A stretch of DNA of 64,000 nucleotides from NCBI RefSeq assembly GCF_023721715.1, contig NZ_JAMDLG010000007.1:1-64000 (forward strand), written 5' to 3'. Origin of the DNA: Parasegetibacter sp. NRK P23. GTDB taxonomy: Bacteria > Bacteroidota > Bacteroidia > Chitinophagales > Chitinophagaceae. The notes under the pieces are model-generated. The model was not told the origin of the DNA. It was given only the letters and a program-made list of their open reading frames with translations, and made no database searches. Shown one piece after another: positions 54,749 through 63,563 of the stretch (position 1 is its first letter; every line of letters starts with the position of its first letter). Both the position numbers and the translations under genes were made by a program.

Positions 54749-56443
54749 ATGTTAATAAAACTTGCGCAGCAGAATTACCATATCGGGAACTTTGAACAGA
54801 ACGGGAACAAAATGATCGCGGCCATCGAAGCCGCAAAGCTGGAGGGGATCGACCTTATTGTTTTTTCTGAACTCTCCGTATGCGGCTATCCGCCCCGCGA
54901 TTTTCTCGAATTCAGCGATTTTATTGAGCAATCGTATCAAACCATTCAGCGCATCGCGGAACATACCCGGGGCATTGGTGTCATTATAGGCGCCCCCGCC
55001 AGGAACCCCATCAGGGAAGGGAAAGACTTGTTCAACGCGGCGTTTTTATTGTATGAAGGGAAGATACAGGGAGAAGTACACAAAACATTGCTGCCCACCT
55101 ACGATATTTTTGATGAATACCGCTATTTTGAACCCGCTTACGAATGGAAGGTGCTGGAATTCAAAGGAAAAAAACTGGCCATTACCATATGCGAGGACAT
55201 CTGGAACCTGGGCGATAATCCACTGTACAGAGTTTGCCCCATGGATGTGCTGATGGCGCAACAGCCCGATATCATGATCAATATTTCCGCTTCTCCTTTT
55301 GATTACGACCACGATGAGGCACGGAAAGCCATTGTTCAGGCCAATGTGCGGAAGTACAAACTGCCCATGGTGTATTGCAATGCGGTAGGTTCTCAAACCG
55401 AGATCGTTTTCGACGGAGGAAGCCTTGTATACAACGCATCGGCGAAACTGGTTTCCGAACTGGGCTATTTCACGGAAGATACAGCCGTGGTGGAATGGAA
55501 CGAAGAAGGAATAACATTGGTGCAAGGACAACCTCCGCTGCCGGTAGAACCTTCTCCGGCACTCACTTCTGCTACCTTATCGGATTACCTCGTCGAAAAA
55601 AGGAACATCGGCCAGGTGTATGAGGCTTTGCTGATGGGCATCCGCGATTACTTTTCAAAAATGGGGTTCACCCGCGCCATCCTTGGCAGCAGCGGCGGTA
55701 TCGACAGTGCTGTTACCCTGGCGCTGGCCTGTGAAGCACTCGGTCCGGAAAATGTTCGTGCCATCCTTCTGCCATCCCCATATTCCACAGAACATTCCGT
55801 GAACGATGCCGTGGAACTCAGCAGGAACCTGGGCAATCCTTATGATATCGTGGCTATTAAGGATGTGTATGAAACCATGTTGGAAACCGTACAACCCATT
55901 TTCGGTAACCTGCCTTTTTCCCTGGCGGAAGAAAACATGCAGAGCCGGATACGGGGAAATATACTGATGGCCATCGCCAATAAATTCGGTTATATCCTCC
56001 TGAATACTTCCAATAAAAGTGAACTGGCCACCGGCTACGGCACGCTTTATGGCGATATGGCCGGCGGGCTCAGCGTGCTGGGCGATGTGTACAAAATACA
56101 GGTGTACGCCCTTGCGCAGTACATCAACCGGCACAAAGAAATTATCCCCCAACACATCATTACCAAAGCGCCTTCCGCCGAGTTGCGGCCCAACCAAAAG
56201 GACAGCGATAGTCTGCCCGACTACGACCAACTCGACCAGGTGCTTTTCCAATACATCGAAAAGAGGATGGGACCCGGCGCCATCATTGCCGCGGGATTTG
56301 ATCCGCAACTGGTGAACAGGGTATTGAAACTTGTGAACACCAACGAATACAAACGCAACCAGTTCTGTCCCATCATCCGGGTAAGTACCAAGGCCTTCGG
56401 GGTAGGTAGAAGAGTGCCGATTGTAGGAAAATACCTTTCGTAA
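54749..56443 (+). CDS. nadE: Glutamine-hydrolysing NAD+ synthase
   Basis: A 564-residue two-domain enzyme that makes NAD+ from deamido-NAD+ with glutamine as ammonia source. The nitrilase-type glutaminase domain (about 1-260) has Glu41 in FSELSVCGYPP, Lys112 in HKTLLPTYD and Cys148 in TICEDIW. The synthetase domain has the PP-loop LGSSGGIDSAVTLALA and ANKFGYILLNTSNKSELATGYGTLYGDMAGG. I chose the ATG at 54749, which gives MLIKLAQQNYHIGNFE, the normal family start; the ATG at 54704 adds 15 residues without homology. gldB is divergent upstream. Confidence 0.96.
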   Translation: MLIKLAQQNYHIGNFEQNGNKMIAAIEAAKLEGIDLIVFSELSVCGYPPRDFLEFSDFIEQSYQTIQRIAEHTRGIGVIIGAPARNPIREGKDLFNAAFLLYEGKIQGEVHKTLLPTYDIFDEYRYFEPAYEWKVLEFKGKKLAITICEDIWNLGDNPLYRVCPMDVLMAQQPDIMINISASPFDYDHDEARKAIVQANVRKYKLPMVYCNAVGSQTEIVFDGGSLVYNASAKLVSELGYFTEDTAVVEWNEEGITLVQGQPPLPVEPSPALTSATLSDYLVEKRNIGQVYEALLMGIRDYFSKMGFTRAILGSSGGIDSAVTLALACEALGPENVRAILLPSPYSTEHSVNDAVELSRNLGNPYDIVAIKDVYETMLETVQPIFGNLPFSLAEENMQSRIRGNILMAIANKFGYILLNTSNKSELATGYGTLYGDMAGGLSVLGDVYKIQVYALAQYINRHKEIIPQHIITKAPSAELRPNQKDSDSLPDYDQLDQVLFQYIEKRMGPGAIIAAGFDPQLVNRVLKLVNTNEYKRNQFCPIIRVSTKAFGVGRRVPIVGKYLS

Positions 56444-56728
56444 GCAGGTGTTTTGTCAGGAAAATTGTCCGTGATTTCAGCTTCGTTTTATGCTATGTGA
56501 TAATGGTGAAATCTGTAGTTTTTGGTAAAACCGGTGCCACCGAGGTGCTTTTCCGCTACCATCCGCGTGTTTACACAAAGCGGCAACCCGTTTTTTTATC
56601 GTTTGCCGGACGGAAAAAAACGGATCCGCTCATCATTTCCTTGGGCCACCCTGTTCTTTTTTTGGCCAACTCTTTGCATACTTCTTTAAATTGCACAACA
56701 CGAACATCTAAACCAATCGCTTAAAAGT

Positions 56729-57730
56729 ATGGTGAAAACAGCCGAGGATATCCGTTTGCTGAACGAGAAGATACAGTTGGCGGGCAATTTCACGGAAAGA
56801 TTGCAGCAGGAGCTTTCCAAAGTGATCGTAGGACAACAATACATGCTCGATCGCCTGCTGATCGGGTTATTGAGCAACGGGCACGTACTGTTGGAAGGCG
56901 TTCCCGGTCTGGCCAAAACCCTTACCATCAAATCACTGTCGCAAGCGGTGGACGCGCATTTCAGCCGGATTCAGTTCACCCCCGACCTGCTTCCCGCCGA
57001 TGTGCTGGGTACCATGATCTACAACCAGCAAAAGCACGAGTTCGTGGTGAGAAAGGGGCCCATCTTCGCCAACTTCATCCTCGCCGACGAAATCAACCGT
57101 GCCCCCGCCAAAGTGCAGAGCGCCCTCCTCGAAGCCATGCAGGAAAAACAGGTGACCATCGGCGAAAACACCTATCGTTTACAGGAACCCTTCCTCGTAC
57201 TGGCCACCCAGAACCCATTGGAACAGGAAGGCACTTATCCGCTGCCCGAAGCGCAGGTAGACAGGTTCATGCTGAAAGTAGTCGTGGGCTACCCCTCCAA
57301 ATCCGAAGAACAACAGATCATCCGACAGCAGGTACTCGGGGAAGGAGCCGCGAAGGTGAATCCCGTGGTGTCCATGCAGGAAATACTGGAAGCGAGGGAC
57401 CTCGTCCGTTCGATTTATATGGACGAAAAAGTTGAAAATTATATCCTGGACATCGTGTTCGCCACACGTTTCCCGGATCAGTATAAACTCTCCAAACTCC
57501 AGCCACTCATCAGTTATGGCGGTTCGCCCCGGGCCAGCATCAACCTGGCGCTCGCGGCCCGTGCACATGCTTTCCTCCAGAAAAGAGGCTATGTGATACC
57601 CGAAGATGTACGCAGCATCGCCAAAGATGTGATGCGCCACCGCATAGGGCTCACCTACGAAGCGGAAGCCGAGAACATCAGTGCCGAAAATGTGGTGGAT
57701 GAAGTACTCCGTGCCATCGATGTGCCATAA
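56729..57730 (+). CDS. MoxR-family AAA+ ATPase
   Basis: A 333-residue AAA+ ATPase. Walker A is GVPGLAKT, Walker B LADEINRAP followed by KVQSALLEAMQEKQVTIGE, and the sensor-1 segment is LATQNPLEQEGTYPLPEAQVDRF, all typical of MoxR. These proteins act as chaperones for von Willebrand A (vWA) domain partners. It is the first gene of a four-gene run: moxR, DUF58, a BatD-like protein and BatA. The DUF58 gene follows three bases after its stop. A 285-base gap upstream contains no credible gene. Confidence 0.94.
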   Translation: MVKTAEDIRLLNEKIQLAGNFTERLQQELSKVIVGQQYMLDRLLIGLLSNGHVLLEGVPGLAKTLTIKSLSQAVDAHFSRIQFTPDLLPADVLGTMIYNQQKHEFVVRKGPIFANFILADEINRAPAKVQSALLEAMQEKQVTIGENTYRLQEPFLVLATQNPLEQEGTYPLPEAQVDRFMLKVVVGYPSKSEEQQIIRQQVLGEGAAKVNPVVSMQEILEARDLVRSIYMDEKVENYILDIVFATRFPDQYKLSKLQPLISYGGSPRASINLALAARAHAFLQKRGYVIPEDVRSIAKDVMRHRIGLTYEAEAENISAENVVDEVLRAIDVP

Positions 57731-57733
57731 CCT

Positions 57734-58603
57734 ATGAGCAACATCCAGACCATATTAAAAAAGGTACGTGAACTCGAAATAAAAAGTAAAAAGCTCACCA
57801 ACCACCTCTTCGCAGGCGAATACCATTCCGCCTTCAAAGGAAGGGGTATGCTTTTTAAAGAAGTACGCGAATACCAGGCGGGAGACGATACCAGGTTCAT
57901 CGACTGGAACGTATCCGCAAGGCTCGGGCACCCGTACAGCAAAGTTTTTGAAGAGGAGCGTGAACTCACGATGATGCTGATGGTAGATATTTCAAAGAGT
58001 TCTCTCTTCGGCACTTCTCACCTCCGTAAAAAGGACCTTATCACTGAAATATGCGCCGTACTGGCTTTCAGCGCCATGAAGAACCAGGATAAAGTAGGCG
58101 CTGTATTCTTTTCGGATCGGATCGAAAAATACATCCCCCCGAAAAAAGGACGCGACCATATTCTTTACCTCGTAAGGGAACTGCTCACCGCCGAACCCAA
58201 AGGAAAGGGCACCCGCATTGAAGAAGCGATCCGTTTCACCAACAATATGCTGAAGCACCGCTGCATCGCTTTCCTGCTCAGCGATTTTGTGGATGAACAA
58301 TATGAAGATGCTTTAAAAGTGGCCGCCAGAAGGCATGACCTGATCGGTATAAAGGTTTATGATAAAATGGATATGGAACTGCCGCGCGTTGGCCTGATGG
58401 AAGTGGAAGATGCTGAAACCGGCGCCACTACCTGGGTAGATACTTCCAGCGCTAAAGTGCAGTACGCCTATAAACAACAGTTCAGCTTAAACGAAGCACA
58501 GTGCCAGGAACATTTTAAGAAAGCGGGCGCCGACCTGCTCTACATCAGAACAGATGAGGATTATGTGAAAGTGCTGCAACAGTTTTTTATCAAAAGAATG
58601 TAA
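57734..58603 (+). CDS. DUF58 (vWA-like) protein
   Basis: A 289-residue cytoplasmic protein. The DUF58 hallmark GRGMLFKEVREYQAGDDTRFIDWNVSARLG is at about 36-65. It leads into a vWA-like fold with a metal-site-like sequence MLMVDISKSSLFG and ends with a beta-rich C terminus. DUF58 proteins are partners of MoxR ATPases; their precise role is not settled. Its gene is between moxR and the BatD-like gene with gaps of three and zero bases, so translation is likely coupled. No signal peptide. Confidence 0.92.
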   Translation: MSNIQTILKKVRELEIKSKKLTNHLFAGEYHSAFKGRGMLFKEVREYQAGDDTRFIDWNVSARLGHPYSKVFEEERELTMMLMVDISKSSLFGTSHLRKKDLITEICAVLAFSAMKNQDKVGAVFFSDRIEKYIPPKKGRDHILYLVRELLTAEPKGKGTRIEEAIRFTNNMLKHRCIAFLLSDFVDEQYEDALKVAARRHDLIGIKVYDKMDMELPRVGLMEVEDAETGATTWVDTSSAKVQYAYKQQFSLNEAQCQEHFKKAGADLLYIRTDEDYVKVLQQFFIKRM

Positions 58604-59485
58604 GTGTTGAAGAACCCATTACGATATATACCAATTTTCCTGCTGAACTTCATTTGCCTGTCCGCATTCGCCCAGTTGCAGGTGCAGGCCAAAGCTGATA
58701 AGCAAAAGCTATTCATCGGCGATCAGTTTCGGTTAAACATATCCGTTACTGGCGACCAGAATGCGATTACCGGTTTTCCCATCGCCGATTCGCTTCCGGG
58801 TTTTGAACTGATTGAACAGGGGAAGATAGATACCAGTATTCAGGGCGGAATGGTCCTGCTTCAACAGGAACTGGTGCTCACCAGTTTCGATTCCGGCAGG
58901 CAGGTTATCCCGCCGTTTCACCTGGAAGTGGGGGATCGCATTTACCGGTCCGATTCCATTCCTATTGAAGTCACGTATTCTCCCAACGGCGTTCCGCAGG
59001 AATACCACGATATCAAAGATATACAGGAAGTAAAAGGCGACATCAACTGGTTGTACTGGATCGCCGGTGTTGGCAGTCTGCTGGCGCTCGTGCTCATCTT
59101 TTTCTGGTGGAGAAAGAACCGCAATAAGCATCCGGCCATCAAGCGGTACGAGCACCTTTCTCCTTACGAAGAAGCCATGAAATTGCTGAACGACCTGGAA
59201 ACGGAGGAGATGCCGGTAAAAGAACGGTACACGCGCTTGACCTACATTTTCCGCATTTTCCTGAAACGAAAGTTCAATTGGAACGCGTTTGGAAAAACAA
59301 CTTACGACCTGCTGCTGGAAGTGGAGAAAACGCCTTTGCCGGAGGATGATTACAAATTGCTGGCGCAAACCCTGCGTACCTGCAACCTGGTGAAGTTCGC
59401 GAAGTATGAACCGGCACCGAACGAGCACAGCACGCATATTGGCAGCATCCGCCACATTATTAAAAGTTTAAACAACCAACCATAG
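58604..59485 (+). CDS. BatD-like exported membrane protein of the MoxR operon
   Basis: A 293-residue protein starting with GTG immediately after the DUF58 stop. It has a signal peptide (SAFAQ, near residues 20-24), a periplasmic beta-rich region (about 25-145, QAKADKQKLFIGDQFRLNISVTG) resembling the first module of BatD, one membrane helix (LYWIAGVGSLLALVLIFFWW, about 150-169) and a cytoplasmic helical domain with RYTRLTYIFRIFLKRKFNWNAFGKTTYDLLLEVE. This arrangement is typical of the small protein between DUF58 and BatA. The exact function is not known. It overlaps the BatA start by one base. Confidence 0.8.
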   Translation: MLKNPLRYIPIFLLNFICLSAFAQLQVQAKADKQKLFIGDQFRLNISVTGDQNAITGFPIADSLPGFELIEQGKIDTSIQGGMVLLQQELVLTSFDSGRQVIPPFHLEVGDRIYRSDSIPIEVTYSPNGVPQEYHDIKDIQEVKGDINWLYWIAGVGSLLALVLIFFWWRKNRNKHPAIKRYEHLSPYEEAMKLLNDLETEEMPVKERYTRLTYIFRIFLKRKFNWNAFGKTTYDLLLEVEKTPLPEDDYKLLAQTLRTCNLVKFAKYEPAPNEHSTHIGSIRHIIKSLNNQP

Positions 59486-60486
59486 TGCTGTACGACTGGC
59501 TGCAACATATCGTTTTCGCACGTCCCTGGGTGTTATGGGCGCTGTTGCTGATCCCGCTGATGGTGTTCTGGTACATCCGTTCCCTGAGGCAGGGTAAAAG
59601 CACCTTGCTGGTATCTACTACAAAACATTTCCAATCCGGTTCCTGGAAGCAGTACCTGAGGCACCTGCCTTTCATTTTCAGAGCGCTGGGTATGGCCGCG
59701 CTCATTGTTGCGCTCGCACAACCGCAGGAACGAAACACGGAAGAACAGTTCAACGGGGAAGGGGTGGATATTATGTTGTGTATGGATGTGAGCGGCAGTA
59801 TGCTGGCCCAGGATTTCCAGCCGAACAGGCTCGAAGCCGCGAAAGAAGTGGCCGCAAATTTCATTGATCAGCGCCTCACCGACCGCATAGGCCTGGTGAT
59901 CTTCTCCGGAGAAAGTTTCACGCAATGCCCACTCACCACGGATAAAGCCATCCTCAAAAACCAGCTCTTCAGCATGAGAAGTGGATTTTTAGAAGATGGT
60001 ACCGCCATCGGTTCCGGGCTCGCCACCAGCCTGGACCGCCTAAAAGACTCCAAAGCCGCTTCCCGCATTGTGATCCTGTTGACCGACGGGGAAAACAATG
60101 GTGGTCTTATCGATCCCTCCACGGCCAGGGAAATGGCGAAAACACTGGGCATAAAAGTATATACCATCGGGGTAGGTTCTGAAGGAATGGCGCCGGTACC
60201 ACAACAAACTTCCCGCGGCGTGATCATGCAGATCGAAAAGGTGAACATCGATGAAAAACTCCTCACCCGCATCGCAGAGGAAACTGGAGGCAAATACTTC
60301 CGCGCCAAAGACAAGGAAGGGCTGAAAACCATCTACCAGGAGATTGACAAGTTGGAGAAAACTAAAATTGAAGTAACCACATATACCCGTTCAAACGAAA
60401 AATTCTTCCCATTCGTGGTACTTGCGCTGGGATTGCTGGCGCTGGAGATGATACTGCGTTACACGTTGTTGCGGAAGTTCCCGTAA
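59485..60486 (+). CDS. BatA-like vWA-domain membrane protein
   Basis: A 333-residue inner-membrane protein with a GTG start overlapping the previous stop. Two N-terminal membrane segments (about 15-35 and 62-80) flank a vWA domain with the MIDAS motif DVSGSM (about 96-101), and a final membrane helix lies at the C terminus (FFPFVVLALGLLALEMILRY). It matches BatA (aerotolerance operon) in length and layout; BatB has the same plan, so the letter is tentative. In most relatives BatB, a TPR protein, BatD and BatE follow. Here the operon stops and a heptamer repeat follows directly. Confidence 0.87.
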   Translation: MLYDWLQHIVFARPWVLWALLLIPLMVFWYIRSLRQGKSTLLVSTTKHFQSGSWKQYLRHLPFIFRALGMAALIVALAQPQERNTEEQFNGEGVDIMLCMDVSGSMLAQDFQPNRLEAAKEVAANFIDQRLTDRIGLVIFSGESFTQCPLTTDKAILKNQLFSMRSGFLEDGTAIGSGLATSLDRLKDSKAASRIVILLTDGENNGGLIDPSTAREMAKTLGIKVYTIGVGSEGMAPVPQQTSRGVIMQIEKVNIDEKLLTRIAEETGGKYFRAKDKEGLKTIYQEIDKLEKTKIEVTTYTRSNEKFFPFVVLALGLLALEMILRYTLLRKFP

Positions 60487-60493
60487 AAGAATT

Positions 60494-60521
60494 TTGGATT
60501 TTGAATGTTGGATGTTGAATT
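60494..60521 (+). repeat. Tandem-heptamer repeat between BatA and rsgA
   Basis: Four heptamers (TTGGATT, TTGAATG, TTGGATG, TTGAATT) at 60494-60521 lie eight bases after the BatA stop and three bases before the first rsgA ATG. The unit matches the repeat between the two clpP genes (48079-48160). Confidence 0.7.
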
Positions 60522-60523
60522 TT

Positions 60524-61513
60524 ATGCAGATTGCGTTGGATTCGGCACAAATTCCAATCCAAGCTTATCATTCTAAAAACACCATACTGAAAGCACTCGT
60601 TTACAAATCAACCGGCTCCTGGTACCAGACCAAAACCGAAAGCGGAGCACCCTGGAACGCCCGGATCAAAGGCATTTTCAAAATTGATGGCATTACCTCC
60701 ACCAACCCGGTTGCCGTTGGCGATTGGGTAGATATGGAAGTGGAAAATGAACTGGAAAAAACAGCCACCATTACCCATATTCATGAACGGAAGAACCATA
60801 TCGCGCGCCGTTCCCCAAATAAACAATTCAGTCAGCATATCGTGGCAGCCAACCTCGACCAGGTATTGCTGATCGCCACACTGAAGGAACCCCGCACTTC
60901 TCAGGGATTCCTGGACAGGTTCCTGGTAGCGGCGGAAGCATACCATGTGCCCGCGGTGATCGTGTTCAATAAAACGGATGTATATAAGAAGAAGGAACAC
61001 GCTTTACTGGAAGCGCTCCGGGAAATGTACACCGCTATCGGCTACAAAGTGGCCGGTATGAGTGTGATGAAAAATGAAGGGGTGGAAGAGGTAAAGGCTT
61101 TGCTGAAAGATAAAACCACCTTAATGAGCGGACACTCCGGCGTGGGAAAATCCACCTTTATCAACGCAATATTCCCTGAACTGGACCTGCGTACCACCGA
61201 AGTGAGCGATTGGAGTGGAAAGGGCATGCATACCACTACTTTCGCCGAAATGTTCGACCTGCCTTTCGGGGGGAAAATAATTGATACCCCGGGGATCAGG
61301 GAATTTGGACTGGTAGATATCCCCAAACAGGAACTTTCCCACTATTTCCCGGAAATGCGCGCGCTTTTGCAGGAATGCCAGTTCAACAACTGCCTGCACA
61401 TCAACGAGCCGGGTTGCGCCATCAAAGATGCCGTGGCCGAAGGTATTATCTCCGAGAACAGGTATGTGAGCTATTACAATATCCTGGAGTCGATAGAAGA
61501 AAAAAAATGGTAG
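60524..61513 (+). CDS. rsgA: Ribosome small-subunit-dependent GTPase RsgA
   Basis: A circularly permuted GTPase that helps mature the 30S subunit. The OB-fold domain begins at VYKSTGSWYQTKTESG, followed by the GTPase in permuted order: NKTD (G4), GHSGVGKST (G1) and DTPGIREFG (G3), then the zinc knuckle CQFNNCLHINEPGC. The start is unclear. The only nearby ATG is 60524, giving a 22-residue N-terminal extension not seen in relatives; the normal start would fall at the ATA-CTG codons 60584-60589 (LKALVYKSTGS), giving about 308 residues. A heptamer repeat just upstream may have displaced the original start region. Confidence 0.92.
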   Translation: MQIALDSAQIPIQAYHSKNTILKALVYKSTGSWYQTKTESGAPWNARIKGIFKIDGITSTNPVAVGDWVDMEVENELEKTATITHIHERKNHIARRSPNKQFSQHIVAANLDQVLLIATLKEPRTSQGFLDRFLVAAEAYHVPAVIVFNKTDVYKKKEHALLEALREMYTAIGYKVAGMSVMKNEGVEEVKALLKDKTTLMSGHSGVGKSTFINAIFPELDLRTTEVSDWSGKGMHTTTFAEMFDLPFGGKIIDTPGIREFGLVDIPKQELSHYFPEMRALLQECQFNNCLHINEPGCAIKDAVAEGIISENRYVSYYNILESIEEKKW

Positions 61514-61515
61514 TG

Positions 61516-61686
61516 TTAAGCCCTGAATTTCTTTGCTTTAGGAAGTTTCTCTCCACTCATTAATCTTTCGGCACCCACATTCTTTCCATTGGTGGGGCAT
61601 CCGCTTTTGCGGGAACACGCGGTCAGCAATATCATTGCGGCTGCCATCAGGAGCGTACATTTCAAAAGATGTGATACAGGTTTCAT
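61516..61686 (-). CDS. Small lipoprotein of 56 residues
   Basis: A short exported protein starting at the ATG at 61686: MKPVSHLLKCTLLMAAAMIL then the lipobox LTAC (Cys24 region), and a mature part of about 33 residues with SRKSGCPTNGKNVGAERLMSG. A second ATG further upstream would add ten residues before the signal. The GCPxxGxNxGAERL pattern recurs in small Bacteroidota lipoproteins (recollection, not searched). The gene ends two bases after the convergent rsgA stop and lies 39 bases after the gamma carbonic anhydrase gene on the same strand. Function unknown. Confidence 0.78.
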   Translation of the reverse strand: MKPVSHLLKCTLLMAAAMILLTACSRKSGCPTNGKNVGAERLMSGEKLPKAKKFRA

Positions 61687-61725
61687 GGGTAGGATTTTCT
61701 TTAAAACGAATTCCATCCGTGCTTA

Positions 61726-62238
61726 TTATTTGAACCAACCCGAATACATCAGGTAATTGTTGGCGATGCGTTCAATTTCCCCGTGGATCAGCTCATGGGA
61801 GATGTCTTTTACTTTTTTGGCGGGAACACCGGCGTAAACGGATCCGGGTTCCACAATGGTACCTTCCAGCACCACTGCGCCTGCCGCTATAATGGAATGG
61901 TTGCCAATCACGGCATTGTCCATCACAATAGCGCCCATCCCAATCAGCACATTGTCTTCCACGGTGCAGCCGTGCACAATCGCATTGTGTCCGATGGAAA
62001 CACTGTTGCCGATTTTAGTGGCTGTTTTCTGGTACGTGCAATGGATCACCGCGCCATCCTGCACATTTACTTTATTCCCCATGTAAATGGCATTCACATC
62101 TCCCCTTACTACCGCGTTGAACCAGATGCTGCAATCGTTGCCCATCACCACCGTTCCCACAATCGTGGCATTGGGGGCGATGAAGCAGTTCTCTCCGAAG
62201 CTGGGTTCAATTCCGTTCACGGGCAGAATAACGGGCAT
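61726..62238 (-). CDS. Gamma-class carbonic anhydrase family protein
   Basis: A 170-residue left-handed beta-helix protein. Hexapeptide repeats run through most of it, and zinc-site histidines appear as AVIHCTYQ, IGHNAIVHG (the HxxxxH pair). The family includes Cam and PaaY/YrdA-like proteins. Many members lack measurable carbonic anhydrase activity, so the enzymatic role is only likely. Length is normal for the short YrdA-like branch. It is divergent from the class III aminotransferase with a 67-base gap. The small lipoprotein follows downstream. Confidence 0.9.
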   Translation of the reverse strand: MPVILPVNGIEPSFGENCFIAPNATIVGTVVMGNDCSIWFNAVVRGDVNAIYMGNKVNVQDGAVIHCTYQKTATKIGNSVSIGHNAIVHGCTVEDNVLIGMGAIVMDNAVIGNHSIIAAGAVVLEGTIVEPGSVYAGVPAKKVKDISHELIHGEIERIANNYLMYSGWFK

Positions 62239-62305
62239 ATCTTTTTGTATTGGTTATAACACGCAAAATAGGCAAGAAAACCAATAAATAGCGCAACTTT
62301 GCCGC

Positions 62306-63514
62306 ATGGACGCATTGAAAGTAAAAGCCCTGGGAAAAAGACAGTTGTTCCTGCAACACGTAGCACAAACCTCGCCTGCGCCGCTGGCGATAGATGTGGT
62401 GAAAGCGAGTGGCTGTACCTTATGGGACGCCGATGGCAAGACTTATACCGACCTGATCGCCGGGATCAGTGTATGCAATATTGGTCATTGCCATCCTGCT
62501 GTGGTGCAGGCCGTGAAAGAACAGGCTGAAACCTACATGCACCTGCTGGTGTATGGTGAACTGGTGCAAACCCCGCAGGTGGCCTATGCCGAATTGCTGG
62601 CCAACCATCTTCCTGCTGCGCTGGACTCCATTTACTTCACCAATTCAGGAGCGGAAGCCACGGAAGGTGCGATGAAGCTGGCCAAACGTGTTACAGGTCG
62701 TACCCGCATCATCGCTTTCAACAAAAGCTACCATGGCAGCACACAAGGCGCGCTGAGTATGATCGGTGATGAATACTGGCGGAACGCCTACCGTCCTTTG
62801 CTGCCCGATATTCTTCATTTGAACTACAACGAGCATTCCTCACTGGAATATATAACCGAAGATGTAGCGGCGGTATTTGCGGAAACCATCCAGGCTGAAT
62901 CGGGCGTACACGCACCTTCCTTCGAATGGATGCAGGCGCTCCGCGAAAAATGCACCGCCACCGGCACCTTACTGGTACTGGATGAGATACAGGCAGGCTT
63001 TGGCAGAACAGGTACTTTATGGGCCTTTGAACAATACGGCATAGTACCCGATATCTTATTGCTGGGTAAAGCCCTGGGCGGCGGGATGCCCCTGGGCGCC
63101 TTTGTTTCTTCCCATAAAAATATGTGGACCTTAACGGAGAATCCGGTACTCGGGCATATCACCACGTTTGGTGGTCACCCGGTGTGTTGCGCGGCCGGCT
63201 ACGCCGGGATGAAAGCTTTGATAGAAGAGGGTTACATGCAGGATATCCCGGAGAAAGAAGCGTTGTTCCTTACCAACCTGAAGCACCCCCGCATCAAAGC
63301 GGTGCGCAGCAAAGGACTATGGCTGTCGATCGAATTCGATTCCTTCGACACCAATAAAAAAGTAATTGATTTCTGTATTGAGAACGGGGTGTTAACGGAT
63401 TGGTTTCTTTTCGCGCCGGAGTGTTTGCGAATCGGGCCGCCACTGAGTATTACGGAAGAAGAGATTGTGGCTGCTTGCGAGGTGATTGTGCGGGCGGTGG
63501 AGGCGGTGGGGTAG
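62306..63514 (+). CDS. Class III aminotransferase (acetylornithine/aspartate-type)
   Basis: A 402-residue PLP enzyme of the class III (omega-amino acid) group, with the ArgD-like plan. Motifs: VCNIGHCHPAVVQAV, YFTNSGAEATEGAMKLAKRVTG (phosphate binding), SYHGSTQGALS, LLVLDEIQAGFGRTG (Asp contacting the PLP ring) and LLLGKALGGGMPLGAF with the Schiff-base Lys. ArgD converts N-acetylornithine to the semialdehyde, but class III members act on many amino compounds and no arg genes are nearby, so the substrate is left open. It is divergent from the gamma carbonic anhydrase gene. The end lies about 50 bases before the right repeat element. Confidence 0.88.
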   Translation: MDALKVKALGKRQLFLQHVAQTSPAPLAIDVVKASGCTLWDADGKTYTDLIAGISVCNIGHCHPAVVQAVKEQAETYMHLLVYGELVQTPQVAYAELLANHLPAALDSIYFTNSGAEATEGAMKLAKRVTGRTRIIAFNKSYHGSTQGALSMIGDEYWRNAYRPLLPDILHLNYNEHSSLEYITEDVAAVFAETIQAESGVHAPSFEWMQALREKCTATGTLLVLDEIQAGFGRTGTLWAFEQYGIVPDILLLGKALGGGMPLGAFVSSHKNMWTLTENPVLGHITTFGGHPVCCAAGYAGMKALIEEGYMQDIPEKEALFLTNLKHPRIKAVRSKGLWLSIEFDSFDTNKKVIDFCIENGVLTDWFLFAPECLRIGPPLSITEEEIVAACEVIVRAVEAVG

Positions 63515-63563
63515 TTTTTTTCACGCGATTGCTTTGTGCTGCGCACTATGCAACGGAAAGAAG

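Noticed and set aside
56497-56724. 75-residue frame directly before moxR
   Set aside because: Low-complexity, no recognisable domain; more likely the leader/promoter region of the MoxR operon.
60494-60523. rsgA start at TTG 60494
   Set aside because: This codon belongs to the heptamer repeat, and the residues it would add (MDFECWMLNF) have no family counterpart.
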